From Sinorhizobium psoraleae (GTDB lineage Bacteria; Pseudomonadota; Alphaproteobacteria; Rhizobiales; Rhizobiaceae), in the NCBI RefSeq assembly GCF_013283645.1, contig NZ_JABEKV010000011.1, positions 36,841-100,840 of the forward strand: 64,000 bases of DNA, given 5' to 3'. The stretch's first letter is position 1. The number at the start of each line of letters is the position of its first letter. This document shows positions 1 to 10,801 of this stretch, piece after piece. Below the pieces are notes generated by a model. That model saw only the letters and a list, made by a program, of their open reading frames with translations. It was not told the origin of the DNA and ran no database searches. The position numbers and the translations under genes are program-made.

Positions 1-625
1 TGTCGACGACGTAGGTGTCGTTGCCGCCGAGGCCGCGCATGTTGTCGGCGCCGGCGCCGCCGTTCAGCACGTTGGCGCCGCCCGCGTTGCCCGTCAGGAC
101 ATTGGCTCCGGTGTTTCCGGTGCCGCTGATGTTTCCGCTACCGAGCAGCGTCAGATTTTCGACCGCCCCCAGCACGCGCGCGGTGTTGGCCAGGCTGAAA
201 CTGATCAGGGACTGCACCGTGTCGGTGCCAGAGGAGCCGGTCAGGCTCTCGTTGACGATGTCACTGGCATTGTCGACGACGTAGGTGTCGTTGCCGCCGA
301 GGCCGCGCATGTTGTCGGCGCCGGCCCCGCCATTCAGTACGTTGGCGCCGGCATTGCCCGTCAGGACATTGTTTCCGGTGCTTCCGGTGCCGTTGATGTT
401 TCCGCTACCGAGCAGCGCCAGATTCTCGACCGTGCCCAGCACACGCGCGGTGTTGGCCAGGCTGAAGCTGATCAGGGACTGCACTGTGTCGGTGCCGGAG
501 GAGCCGGTCAGGCTCTCGTTGACGATGTCACTGGCATTGTCGACGACGTAGGTGTCGTTGCCGCCGAGGCCGCCCATGTTGTCGGCGCCGGCTCCGCCGT
601 TGAGGTTGTTCGCGGCGCCATTTCC
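1..625 (-). repeat. Tandem 270/267-bp coding repeats in the RTX region
   Basis: Units begin at 1, 271 and 538 (the last is partial, to about 625). They are nearly identical at DNA level. The second unit is one codon shorter, so the frame is kept. Each encodes about 89-90 residues, running from VVDNASDIVNES through a beta-rich spacer with ENLALLGSG to GGAGADNMRGLGGNDTY. The array probably continues outside the window. This is typical of rhizobial RTX-like proteins and is a site of likely copy-number change. Confidence 0.9.
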
Positions 626-2296
626 AAAGAGGTAATCGGCCCCGGAGCCGCCTTGCGCGTTCTCAATCACGACGCCATTCGCGATCGTGAAGCCGCCGAA
701 TATACCTTCGGCGGCAGAAATGAATCCACCACCTCCGATCTCGTAACGAAGCGTTGCTGCGCGCAGGTCGATCTGAACGCGGTCCGTGCCGGTATACTGG
801 ATCTTGTCGGTACCGCCTGTATCCCAGATTGCCTGAAAATAGGTGCCCGGCCCATTAGCCGAGGGAAGAAAATACGTGGTGTCGCCCGAGTTGGTCGATG
901 TATTCGCCCCACACATCTGCTGCAGCACGGCGATATCAAGCGCCATAGGCCCGCCGACACTCCCGTAGTCCAGCGGGGGATTCCCGTATGCGGCATCAAA
1001 CCCAGGATTATATGACATCATTGTGTAGATGCCTTGGTTGAGAAGGAAATCCCCATAGGCATCAAACGGCGAAGTTACGCCGGCCATAATCGCCGACCCG
1101 CCGCCGGCGTCATGCGGGTGCGCCAAACCCATGCCATGGCCAATCTCGTGGATGAGCGTGTGAAATCCGTCGCCGCCGGCAGCAAGCGATGCATCGTTCC
1201 ACACTTCCCAGTTGAATACTCCGGCCCCGTCGACGGCGTAGTTCACGCCGTCGATCGTTACGATGCCGCCCCCGACGTTCCAATATCCAGCCGCGTTGAC
1301 CTCAGTGGTGTCGCCTTGCACCATCATGAAGTCGGCCTGGCTTGGGTCATCGACATAGTTGAACTGGACGTTCGTCACGGCTGAGAACGTCGCAAACGCA
1401 GCCACAGCAGCATCGATCTCGCTCTGGAACCAGATTTCCGGATCAAACGTGAAGCCGTCTGCGTCGGTGAAGGAGGTGACATCCGTCTGGCCGCCAACGA
1501 AATAGACGTTGATCGTGCTTGGCGATGCTTCGTTCCATTCGATCGCGTCCGTTGGCGACGCGACGTCGACCTGCAAGGTGTACTGGCCGGAACTCGTGTT
1601 GTATTCGGCGCCGGCGGAGAGGAAGTAGCTCGTGTCTGTCGCCTGGAAAGTATACTGGATGACGCCATCGCTGGAGCCGGCAAAAGCCCAATCGATCAAA
1701 CCGCCGGCGCTGTCTCTCAGCTCAATCACGAGGTCCGTCAATGGTGTAGCGCCGCTGCCGGACAAGGTGACGGTGTAATACTGGTCGGCAACGGTGTTGA
1801 CCTGGTACCAGTCGTCATCCCAGTTCGTGTCTGCGACCGTGGTACCCGTGACTTGGCCGCCGATGGCAATCGAGGCCGGCGTAGCAATCGATTCCGGGAT
1901 GTCATCCTGATACACCGATAACCGATAGTTACCGGTAAGGTTTTCAAAGCCGTCAACGGCCAGGTAGTAGGTTCCCGAATAGCTGGCCGTGAAGGTGATG
2001 AACGACGAAAGTGCGGCGTTCGCGTCGCCAATGGCCGAGTTCTCGATCGTTAAAGGGGAGGTATTGTCGCTGTCGCCGACAAATGTCCCTGAGGAATCGT
2101 AGACGGCGAGCACAGAGTCGAAAAGCTCCGACGCTATGGTCGAGTCCCCAGTTAGATTGATGCTGTAGGTGACGCCGGCAATCAGTTCGATCGCGAACCA
2201 ATCAGAATCTTGCGCTGTCTCGATCGTATTTAGAACTTCATCGCCAACCACCATCAAGCCCGCGGTTGCGATGGTCTGCCCCGTAGTGTCCACCAT
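1..2296 (-). CDS. Serralysin-type (M10) metalloprotease with RTX-like repeats, 3' end outside window
   Basis: An open frame runs without a stop from an ATG at 2296 to the window edge (765 codons). Residues about 10-225 hold two pre-peptidase C-terminal-like domains (each ends in a DxDWF or DDDWY strand). The catalytic domain has the zinc motif HEIGHGMGLAH (H383, E384, H387, H393) and a Met-turn MMSY at 426-429. A serralysin C-terminal region follows, then Gly/Asp-rich calcium-binding repeats (GGAGADN, GGLGGNDTY) from about residue 540. Family knowledge: such proteins leave by type I secretion and degrade extracellular protein. A GGGGA ribosome site lies 4 bases before the ATG. An in-frame TTG ten codons upstream is an alternative start. 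No secretion genes are adjacent in the window. The family call is firm; the substrate is unknown. Confidence 0.9.
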   Translation of the reverse strand, partial: MVDTTGQTIATAGLMVVGDEVLNTIETAQDSDWFAIELIAGVTYSINLTGDSTIASELFDSVLAVYDSSGTFVGDSDNTSPLTIENSAIGDANAALSSFITFTASYSGTYYLAVDGFENLTGNYRLSVYQDDIPESIATPASIAIGGQVTGTTVADTNWDDDWYQVNTVADQYYTVTLSGSGATPLTDLVIELRDSAGGLIDWAFAGSSDGVIQYTFQATDTSYFLSAGAEYNTSSGQYTLQVDVASPTDAIEWNEASPSTINVYFVGGQTDVTSFTDADGFTFDPEIWFQSEIDAAVAAFATFSAVTNVQFNYVDDPSQADFMMVQGDTTEVNAAGYWNVGGGIVTIDGVNYAVDGAGVFNWEVWNDASLAAGGDGFHTLIHEIGHGMGLAHPHDAGGGSAIMAGVTSPFDAYGDFLLNQGIYTMMSYNPGFDAAYGNPPLDYGSVGGPMALDIAVLQQMCGANTSTNSGDTTYFLPSANGPGTYFQAIWDTGGTDKIQYTGTDRVQIDLRAATLRYEIGGGGFISAAEGIFGGFTIANGVVIENAQGGSGADYLFGNGAANNLNGGAGADNMGGLGGNDTYVVDNASDIVNESLTGSSGTDTVQSLISFSLANTARVLGTVENLALLGSGNINGTGSTGNNVLTGNAGANVLNGGAGADNMRGLGGNDTYVVDNASDIVNESLTGSSGTDTVQSLISFSLANTARVLGAVENLTLLGSGNISGTGNTGANVLTGNAGGANVLNGGAGADNMRGLGGNDTYVVD

Positions 2297-2411
2297 AACG
2301 TCCCCATAATGGCGCCAGACGATCAAAAGCCAGGGCCACTACGTGGCGGTTGTACGATCCGAGCGATCGGCTACATTGCTACGCTATGCCCATACGCAAC
2401 TGTCCGGTAGC

Positions 2412-2735
2412 ATGATTGCTAAACGAATACCAATAGTACTCTCGGTTGTGACGTTTTTTGCCGCGCCGGTCGCTTCAGAGGCTATGGCGGCGTCCCGCCG
2501 TCCGCCTGTCCGATGCGACGAAGCTGCACCCGTCGCGGCGTTGCCTCTTGCCGGCAAGCGCACGTTTGAAACACTGGACGAGTATCTGGACTATCGCGAA
2601 CGGCTTGGGCACACGGACAGGCCATACTATCGGCGGATCGCGCAAGACCGTTTTCAGTACATTGCCGGTCGCGCCGGCCCAGGCAGGGTTTACACACGCG
2701 AGCAACTACTGAGAGAGTTCGGGTTTGCCTGTTAA
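2412..2735 (+). CDS. Small exported protein of unknown function
   Basis: 107 residues. The ATG at 2412 gives a clear signal peptide (MIAKR, then a hydrophobic stretch ending near EAMAA). An upstream in-frame ATG at 2343 would bury that signal behind 23 charged residues, so I prefer 2412, though the ribosome site is weak. The mature part has two cysteines (one near the new N terminus, one at the last residue) that could form a disulfide. It is rich in Arg, Tyr and Asp, with a LDEYLDYRERLG helix-like stretch. The gene is divergent from the protease, with about 115 bp between the starts, so the two may share a control region. I do not recognise a family. Confidence 0.55.
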   Translation: MIAKRIPIVLSVVTFFAAPVASEAMAASRRPPVRCDEAAPVAALPLAGKRTFETLDEYLDYRERLGHTDRPYYRRIAQDRFQYIAGRAGPGRVYTREQLLREFGFAC

Positions 2736-3162
2736 GTCCTCTATGATGAATGTCGTTTAGCGTCACTGGCTCCTTCAACAAAGGCCGGGCCAGCTCTCGC
2801 CACTACCGCTATTGCTGTGTGCCCTCCCGCATTTCCGCTCCACCAGCGAGAATTTTACCTTCAAGATGTGGCCGTCTATCCAGCCAACGTTCGACCGCTT
2901 ACCCGGCAACGGCCGCTTTAAAAGCGTGTCGAAGAAGGTTCCCATTCCGCCTCGTGAGATAAACGAAGAATCTCATGTACCCGAATCGCGGGCAGGATGC
3001 GACGATCTCGCCGAGATCGGCGGTGTTGGCGAGCGCGAAGGTCAGGCTGCTGGTGCACAACCGGCATCAAGGATCTTTTCGCAATCCGCGTGGCACCGAT
3101 CTGAGTGGCAGATATTTATTCTTTAACACGGAGCAGATACGAGAGAGAGCGAGGTTACCCGA
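2736..3162. other. Intergenic stretch, no supported gene
   Basis: About 430 bases. Short open frames exist on both strands, but none has a ribosome site or recognisable product. The last 60 bases are AT-richer (a TATTTATTCTTTAACA stretch near 3112-3127) and probably carry the promoter of the following GGDEF-EAL gene. Confidence 0.4.
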
Positions 3163-5352
3163 ATGAACTACGAAAAACTTGCTCTTCTTTTGAAGTCGAT
3201 CCTGCCCTTGGCAATCGCATTAAGCCTGGTCAGCGGTGTGTACTTGGCACTTCTTTGGTCGGCACAGCAGTCCGACGCGGTGGCTATCGCACGACAGAAA
3301 CAGCTGATCGAGCTTGTCGTTTCGAAAATGCAAAGCAGCATTGCCCATGATCAGGAGAGTTCAACGGTCTGGGATGATGCCGTCAGAAGAGTAACGAAAG
3401 ATTGGGATCGTACGTGGGTCGATTCGAACCTCGGCAGCTGGATGCACAGCTATTTCCGGCATGACGGCGCTTTCGTGATCAGCGCAGATCTTAAGCTGAT
3501 GTACGCGTATCTCGCCGGGGAGGCGGAAGAGGAAAAGGCCTTCAGCCGGGTCGAGCCGCAAGCAATGCCGCTTATACTCAGGCTGCAGAAGAGGCTTTCA
3601 GAAGGAGATCAGGAAGGAACAAGCGATCAGGTTCTCTCGATCGGCGAAAGTGATCTTGTTCGCGTTGAGGGCCGCCCCGCCATTGTCAGCGTAAAGCCGA
3701 TCGTGTCGGATACAGGAGATATAGAACAGGAGCCCGGCAGGGAATTCCTGCACCTAGCGATCCGGTTCCTGGATGGCGATTTCCTGACCGAGATTAGCGA
3801 CGAGTACCTCTTTGAAGACATGCGGTTTTCCGTCGTGACGGATCTGGGGGAAACGCGTTCGTACGTGCCGTTGGCCTCCGCTTCCGGTGAAGTCATAGGA
3901 TACTTCTCCTGGCTTCCGTTCAGGCCGGGTTCCAACGTCATGGCGGCGGCAACGCCGGTGCTTCTTGTTTCCGGATTGTGCCTTCTTGTACTCACGACCG
4001 TGCTGAGCGCTGTTCTCAGGAGGCGATCAAGACGCCTCCAGGCGAGCCAGGCGGAACTCACCCATCTGGCGCTGCACGATCCTTTGACAGGGCTGGCAAA
4101 CCGTGCGTCCTTCAATAGTCAGCTGTCGCGGGTGGTCGACACTGCTGCCGCAGATCAGGCGATTGCGCTTCTGTATCTGGACCTCGATCGTTTCAAGCAG
4201 GTGAATGACACTCTCGGCCATCCGGTGGGCGACAGGCTCATGGTCGAGGTCGCCCGCAGATTAAAGGATACCGCCGCTCACGCAGCTGTTATCGCGCGGC
4301 TTGGTGGCGACGAGTTTACGATCGTACTTCAGCAGATCCCGCAGGACGAAGTGGAGCGACTCTGCGGCGCGCTGATCACGGCGGTGCGGAGACCTTTCGA
4401 AATAGATGGGCAGCCCGTCCTCATCGGCCTCACAATCGGCGTGGCACTGGCCACCGGGGATGCCGCCGATCCGGTCGAAATCACGCGTAAGGCTGATATC
4501 GCCCTTTATCACGCCAAGTCCGCGGGAAAAAACCGTTACGCGATCTTTGGTCCCCACATGGATGAGCTTGTGCAGATGAGGCGCGATCTCGAACGCGACT
4601 TGCGTTCTGCACTGGATGGCGGCCGTCAGCTCGAAGTCTTTTATCAGCCCGTCTACTCCGCGGTGTCGCGCGCGATCGTCTCGCTCGAAGCTTTGCTTCG
4701 GTGGCGGCATCCGACGAAGGGTATGATAACTCCAGATGCATTTATTCCTCTTGCAGAGGAAGCCGGGTTGATAGATCGCCTGGGCGCCTTTGTTCTGAGA
4801 GAGGCCTGTTCCACGGCCCGCGACTTCCCGGGCTTGAGCGTCGCCGTGAACGTTTCTGCAATTGAATTGAAACAGGAAAGCTACGCCCGGCAAGTGCTCT
4901 CGATACTCCGGCAGTACGATATCCAGCCAACGGTATTGGAGCTTGAGATCACAGAGACGACGCTCATGGACGACGCCGGCATTTGTGAGAGGAATATCGC
5001 CCAGTTACGGCAAGCCGGTGTTCGCTTCGCGCTCGATGATTTCGGCACGGGGTTTTCTTCCTTCAGCCGATTGCAAAGCCTGGATGTGGATCGCATCAAG
5101 ATCGATCGCTGTTTCATTGAAGGGTTCGGCAGTGTAGCCGGAAGCGAAGCGATCGTAAGATCGATCATCAGTTTGGCCCATGCGAAGGGACTGCGCACCA
5201 CTGCTGAAGGTGTTGAAACTGGCGAGCAAAGCCAAACGCTGCAGGAGTTCGGCTGTGATGAGCTGCAAGGCTACCTGCTTTCCAAACCGATGCCCAAGAC
5301 GTCGCTTATCGAACTGCTCGGTGCTGTAAGGGGGCAAACAAGCACAGGTTGA
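3163..5352 (+). CDS. CHASE4-GGDEF-EAL membrane-bound cyclic-di-GMP enzyme
   Basis: 729 residues. A membrane segment at about 12-34 is followed by a periplasmic CHASE4-like sensor domain (to about 255) with the STVWDDAV motif. A second membrane helix lies at about 265-287. The diguanylate cyclase domain has an intact GGDEF at 381-385, and the phosphodiesterase domain has an intact EAL at 509-511. The EAL domain also keeps the ELEITET, DDFGTGFSS, KIDRCF and ETGEQ elements of active enzymes. Both activities are therefore possible; which dominates cannot be read from the sequence. A signal sensed outside the membrane probably sets the balance. It stands alone, with no operon partner. Confidence 0.92.
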   Translation: MNYEKLALLLKSILPLAIALSLVSGVYLALLWSAQQSDAVAIARQKQLIELVVSKMQSSIAHDQESSTVWDDAVRRVTKDWDRTWVDSNLGSWMHSYFRHDGAFVISADLKLMYAYLAGEAEEEKAFSRVEPQAMPLILRLQKRLSEGDQEGTSDQVLSIGESDLVRVEGRPAIVSVKPIVSDTGDIEQEPGREFLHLAIRFLDGDFLTEISDEYLFEDMRFSVVTDLGETRSYVPLASASGEVIGYFSWLPFRPGSNVMAAATPVLLVSGLCLLVLTTVLSAVLRRRSRRLQASQAELTHLALHDPLTGLANRASFNSQLSRVVDTAAADQAIALLYLDLDRFKQVNDTLGHPVGDRLMVEVARRLKDTAAHAAVIARLGGDEFTIVLQQIPQDEVERLCGALITAVRRPFEIDGQPVLIGLTIGVALATGDAADPVEITRKADIALYHAKSAGKNRYAIFGPHMDELVQMRRDLERDLRSALDGGRQLEVFYQPVYSAVSRAIVSLEALLRWRHPTKGMITPDAFIPLAEEAGLIDRLGAFVLREACSTARDFPGLSVAVNVSAIELKQESYARQVLSILRQYDIQPTVLELEITETTLMDDAGICERNIAQLRQAGVRFALDDFGTGFSSFSRLQSLDVDRIKIDRCFIEGFGSVAGSEAIVRSIISLAHAKGLRTTAEGVETGEQSQTLQEFGCDELQGYLLSKPMPKTSLIELLGAVRGQTSTG

Positions 5353-5398
5353 TCCGCAACCAAGCCCAACCGCCATTCAGGCGCCGACGGGTCGCGTT

Positions 5399-5541
5399 TC
5401 ACTTCGAATAGCCAGCCATTGGTCGACGCAGAGAATTTAGTTCTTTAAGACGGTGGATCGCGTCGTCCGCGCCGAAGGTCTTCAACATTCCCCGGATCTG
5501 ATTCCTCACTTCAACTCGCATGGCGACGAGTTCCCCTGTGC
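5399..5541 (-). pseudogene. Probable IS110-type transposase relic
   Basis: The minus strand can be read as ELVAMRVEVRNQIRGMLKTFG and about 25 more residues to a stop at 5399-5401. The NQIRGxLKTFG segment resembles the helical linker of IS110-family transposases. There is no start, no catalytic DEDD region and no terminal repeats, so it would be a short remnant. The match is by memory of the family only. The remainder of 5353-5673 holds nothing else I can support. Confidence 0.35.
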
Positions 5542-5673
5542 ACGTCGCAGTCGGGGGGCTTCCTAGTCTCCGTTTCGTTCGTGTCCTTGCTGGCGCTCGA
5601 GGTGCGTATTTTTCTCCAGCGGAGTGGAAAGCGGATCTGAAGATGTAGCGCCGTGGAGCATATATAAAGTTCG

Positions 5674-6030
5674 TTATATCGTGGTCTCCCGACAGACTCT
5701 GTCTTGCCCGTCAGCTTCCTCTTCGAGCCGCTCCACTGCCGCCGCAATGTGCTCTGGCTGTTCGTGCTCGAGCCCAACTACCTCGTTCCGGGTCTCACGC
5801 ATTGACACAATGATCTCGTCGAGCTTGGCATGGATTGCCGCCGTATCGCGATAGTTTTGGATCAACACCACGCTGGTAATGATTATTGCCACTACTGACA
5901 GTGCATAGGTGATGACGTTCGTGAAGCCGAAAGGTACCAGGGCGGTGCTGCCAATCATCGCCACGATCACAAAATAGAAGCCGGGAGGGCGAGAAAGAAA
6001 ATCAGCCATTCGAAAAAGAAAGAGGTTCAC
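5674..6030 (-). CDS. Small membrane protein, low-affinity iron permease-like family
   Basis: 118 residues from a GTG at 6030, chosen because GGAGA lies 7 bases before it. An in-frame ATG at 6060 and another at 6009 lack a good ribosome site. The frame reads MADFLSRPPGFY, then two hydrophobic helices (about residues 17-35 and 40-58) and a soluble tail with HAKLDEIIVSMRETRNEVVGLE. This pattern (short N terminus, helix pair, LDELI-type tail) is that of the family named low-affinity iron permease. The name comes from yeast Fet4-like annotation, and an iron transport role in bacteria is not established. Confidence 0.65.
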   Translation of the reverse strand: MNLFLFRMADFLSRPPGFYFVIVAMIGSTALVPFGFTNVITYALSVVAIIITSVVLIQNYRDTAAIHAKLDEIIVSMRETRNEVVGLEHEQPEHIAAAVERLEEEADGQDRVCRETTI

Positions 6031-6194
6031 TGTCAGTTCTCCGCAAATCGGCGCTCTCATTAACGCGCCAATTCAGATCTTGTTCGAATTAGGTAGCTTT
6101 GTTAAATCGCCGACGAAGTTGTTTTCTGACGCAACCGCAATCTGGCCGCTTTGATCGAAAGCTGCGAGAGAAAGGCCGGTCCGGGCGCGTACAG

Positions 6195-7091
6195 TCAGAC
6201 GCCGAGCTTCTCCCGCTCCGCCATCCGCCAGGTCCGCGGCGTTGTCCCGACGTGACGGACGAAGAAGCGTGAGAAATATGCCGCGTCTGAAAAGCCTAGG
6301 CGGAAGCTAATCTCCTGGACGCTCGCGCGGGTGAAGACAAGCTCACGACGCGCGGCATTCAGGAGCCTTTGTGCGATGACCTCGTGAACGCTCTGCCCGG
6401 TTATCGCCCGGACCACGCGGTTTAGATGAGTCGGCGACAGCCCGAGTTCACGCGCATAGAACGCAGCCGGCTGGTGCGTTAGGCAATGCTGCCTCAGCAG
6501 GGCGTTGAAGCGCTCCATCCGCCGCTCGTTCTCGCTTTCCACCGCAGACTCGTCGGTTTGCGGCGCTTCCGCCTGCCGTGCCGTGAGTGTCAGCACCGTC
6601 GAGAGGTAAGCATCGAGAAGGCCCGTGCGGTGGCTGCGCCGCGCCGCCCATTCGCCTGCCAAGCGCTGCAATGTCTCGGCGATGTAGCGTCCGTCCTCGC
6701 TTTCCGCCAGTGGCGTCAGGCAAGCCGTAGACAACCAGGTACCCAGTCTGCTGCGGTCTCCCGGCGCAACCGGCAGGTGGGATGCGAGAACTGTGAAGAC
6801 AAAACCGTCGATGTCGCGGGAAAAGCGGAAGCCGTGACTGACCGTGGGCGGGATGGTGATGACGACCGGGGGCGAAATCGCCTGCAGCGTCTCGCCGAAT
6901 ATGGCATCGCCCGCGCCCTCGGCGATGTACAGGATCTGAAAGAAGCTCTCATGGCGATGAAGGCCGATTTCCCAATGGTGCAGACGGCTACGCGAAGCGA
7001 TCGTCTCGCAATGCAGCCAGAAATCCGGGCGTTCCCCGGACTCCTCGCCGTAAAGCTCATATGTCGGGACTGTTCGCCTCATCTTACCCAC
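6195..7091 (-). CDS. pobR: AraC-family regulator of 4-hydroxybenzoate catabolism (PobR-like)
   Basis: 298 residues with an N-terminal cupin-type sensor (LHHWEIGLHRHESFFQILYI region) and a C-terminal AraC double helix-turn-helix. The latter includes LSPTHLNRVVRAITGQS and the second-helix signature with LGFSDAAYFSRFF. It is transcribed away from pobA, the usual arrangement of PobR activators that respond to 4-hydroxybenzoate. The pobR name rests on this context and on the overall AraC architecture. The shared 174-bp gap between the two starts is where it would bind. Confidence 0.85.
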   Translation of the reverse strand: MGKMRRTVPTYELYGEESGERPDFWLHCETIASRSRLHHWEIGLHRHESFFQILYIAEGAGDAIFGETLQAISPPVVITIPPTVSHGFRFSRDIDGFVFTVLASHLPVAPGDRSRLGTWLSTACLTPLAESEDGRYIAETLQRLAGEWAARRSHRTGLLDAYLSTVLTLTARQAEAPQTDESAVESENERRMERFNALLRQHCLTHQPAAFYARELGLSPTHLNRVVRAITGQSVHEVIAQRLLNAARRELVFTRASVQEISFRLGFSDAAYFSRFFVRHVGTTPRTWRMAEREKLGV

Positions 7092-8438
<1,347 letters not shown>

Positions 8439-8694
8439 TCACGACTCGTTACCATTTGAGCGGCCAGGCAAATGACCGGCATCGGGATGGAAACTTGCAG
8501 CGACGCCTTACCTTTAGCAGGAGATCTCTGCGCGCAAGCCTTGTCACGGCAACATAACCCACCAGTTATGGGAGGAGCGCTGACATTTCATTTTATATCA
8601 CTGCTGGACATGACAGACTGACGACGACGGAGTTGGACGCAAATAATTGGGCGGTGCCGGACGGATGCGAGCCGGGTATCGCGGGGAGGAAAAA

Positions 8695-9867
8695 ATGAAA
8701 CGGATCGTTCTCGCCGTACTGGCGGCACTGGCAGTGAGTGGCGCAGCTGAGGCCGACACGATTAAGATCGGGGTAATCGGGCCATTCTCCGGGCCTTTCG
8801 CGCTACAGGGCAAGAATTTCAAGGCAGGCATCGACGCCTACATGGCGCTGAACGGCAGCAAGGTCGGCGACGACGACGTCGAGGTCATCTACCGGGATGT
8901 GCCGCAGGCAGATCCGGCCCAGTCGAAAGCATTGGGGCAGGAGCTCGTCGTCAAGGAGGGCGTGCAGTATCTCGCCGGCTTCTATTTCACCCCCGACGCG
9001 ATGGCGGTGACGCCGCTGCTCGAGCAGGGCAACGTGCCGCTGGTGATCATGAATGCCGCGACCTCGGCGATCGTCACCAAGAGCCCGCTGGTCGTGCGCA
9101 CCTCGTTCACGCTCTGGCAGACCTCCACGCCGATTGCCAAGGTCGCGAAGGATGTCGGCGTCTCGAAGGTCATTTCGGTCGTCAGCGACTATGGCCCTGG
9201 CGTCGATGCCGAGAACGCCTTCAAGAAGGGGTACGAAGCGGTGGGCGGCGAGATCGTCGAGGCGATCCGCTTGCCGCTCGCCACCAATGATTTCTCGCCG
9301 ATCATGCAGCGCATCAAGGATTCGGGCGCTGAAGGCGTCTTCGCCTTCCTGCCGTCCGGCCCGACGACGCTTGGTTTCGTCAAAGCTTACAACGAAAATA
9401 GGCTCAAGGATGCAGGCATCAAGCTCTTTGCGCCGGGCGACCTGACGCAGGAGTCCGACCTTCCGGCGCTGGGTGAAGCTGCGCTCGGCCTTCAGACGAC
9501 CTTCCACTATGCCGTCTCGCACGACTCGCCCGAAAACAAGGCCTTTGTCGAAGCCGCCGGCAAGGCGATCGGTAATCCCGCCGAACTTTCCTTCCCTGCC
9601 GTTGGCGCCTACGACGGCATGCACGTCATTTACAAGATGATCGAGGCGACGGGTGGCGAGCAGGACGCGCAAAAGGCGGTCGACGCGATCAAGGGGCTTT
9701 CCTGGACGAGCCCACGCGGGCCGGTCTCGATCGACCCGGAATCGCGCCATATCATCCAGAACATCTATCTGCGCGAGGTCGCAAAAGCCGAGGACGGATC
9801 CTATTACAACAAGGAGATTCAGACCTTCGAAAAGCAGGGCGATCCCGGTCTTGCGGCGCTGAAATAG
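8695..9867 (+). CDS. ABC importer substrate-binding protein, branched-chain amino acid (LivJ-like) type
   Basis: 390 residues with a cleavable signal peptide (MKRIVLAVLAALAVSGAAEA) and a type I periplasmic binding fold starting DTIKIGVIGPFSGPFALQG. GGGGAGG lies just before the ATG. It heads a five-gene set with two permeases and two ATPases, the standard Liv layout. Its place directly after pobA suggests that an aromatic acid, rather than an amino acid, may be the ligand; that is inference. The conserved core gives no direct ligand evidence. Confidence 0.9.
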   Translation: MKRIVLAVLAALAVSGAAEADTIKIGVIGPFSGPFALQGKNFKAGIDAYMALNGSKVGDDDVEVIYRDVPQADPAQSKALGQELVVKEGVQYLAGFYFTPDAMAVTPLLEQGNVPLVIMNAATSAIVTKSPLVVRTSFTLWQTSTPIAKVAKDVGVSKVISVVSDYGPGVDAENAFKKGYEAVGGEIVEAIRLPLATNDFSPIMQRIKDSGAEGVFAFLPSGPTTLGFVKAYNENRLKDAGIKLFAPGDLTQESDLPALGEAALGLQTTFHYAVSHDSPENKAFVEAAGKAIGNPAELSFPAVGAYDGMHVIYKMIEATGGEQDAQKAVDAIKGLSWTSPRGPVSIDPESRHIIQNIYLREVAKAEDGSYYNKEIQTFEKQGDPGLAALK

Positions 9868-9934
9868 CAACGGCCGGCTATTCCGATGCGGGGTGGCGGA
9901 TAGACCCCGCATCATCGGGAAACAGGATGGGCAC

Positions 9935-10801
9935 ATGCAAACCGTCTTCAGCATAGCGGTCGACGCGCTCGCTTACGGCATGGTGCTGTTCGTGATCTCG
10001 ATCGGTCTCTCCGTCACCATGGGGCTTATGCGGGTGGTCAATCTCGCTCATGGCGCCTTCGCCATGATCGGCGGCTACATCGCTTCCTATGCGGCCCGTG
10101 ACATGGGTCTCGGCTATGGGATCGCCCTGATGATTGCTGTCTTCGGCACGATCCTCATCGCCATCCCGATCGAGCGGCTGCTTTATCGCCGCATCTACGG
10201 GGCGCCGGAACTGACGCAGGTCTTGATGACGATCGGTATCACGTTCTGTATCATCGGCATCGCTAACTATGCCTTCGGCCCGACGCTGAAGACGATTCCT
10301 CTGCCGACGGGGCTCCGGGGGTCCGTCGATCTTGGCTTCCGTTCGATCGCCACCCACCGCATTTTCGCGATCCTTTGCGGTCTCGCCGTCGCCGCCGCGC
10401 TCTGGTACGCGATCGAGAAGACCGCTTTCGGCGTGAAGCTGAGGGCGGCCGTCGACAACGCGACCATGGCAGCAGCCCTCGGGGTGCGCACCGAAATCAT
10501 CTATGCGGTGAGCTTTGCCGTTGCCGTGGGGCTTGCTGCCCTGGGCGGCGTGGTGGGTGCCGAATTGCTCCCGGTCGAACCCTATTACGCCCTGCGGTAT
10601 ATGGTGACCTTCCTCGTCGTCGTTTCTGTCGGCGGCGCGGGCTCGATACCGGGCGCCCTTGTTGCCTGCCTGTTGCTCGGCGGCATCGATACGGCGGGCC
10701 GTTACCTGGTGCCGGAATTCGGCGAGTTCTTCTTCTATCTCGCCGTCATTGCAATCGTCTGCGTCTTCCCGCGCGGCCTTGCCGGGAGGACGAGATCGTG
10801 A
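9935..10801 (+). CDS. ABC importer permease, LivH type
   Basis: 288 residues, hydrophobic throughout, about eight membrane helices. The MGLMRVVNLAHGAFAMIGGYIA motif is typical of LivH permeases. It follows the binding protein by 67 bases. The stop TGA overlaps the GTG start of the next permease, which indicates translational coupling. Start ATG at 9935 was chosen because the 14 residues before it are polar and not family-like. Confidence 0.92.
   Translation: MQTVFSIAVDALAYGMVLFVISIGLSVTMGLMRVVNLAHGAFAMIGGYIASYAARDMGLGYGIALMIAVFGTILIAIPIERLLYRRIYGAPELTQVLMTIGITFCIIGIANYAFGPTLKTIPLPTGLRGSVDLGFRSIATHRIFAILCGLAVAAALWYAIEKTAFGVKLRAAVDNATMAAALGVRTEIIYAVSFAVAVGLAALGGVVGAELLPVEPYYALRYMVTFLVVVSVGGAGSIPGALVACLLLGGIDTAGRYLVPEFGEFFFYLAVIAIVCVFPRGLAGRTRS

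Noticed and set aside
15-551. Two plus-strand open frames of about 89 residues in tandem
   Set aside because: They are antisense shadows of the RTX repeat units of the minus-strand protease and repeat because the DNA repeats.
653-2201. Several plus- and minus-strand frames across the protease catalytic region
   Set aside because: They lie over the long minus-strand protease frame, which has a clear zinc motif.
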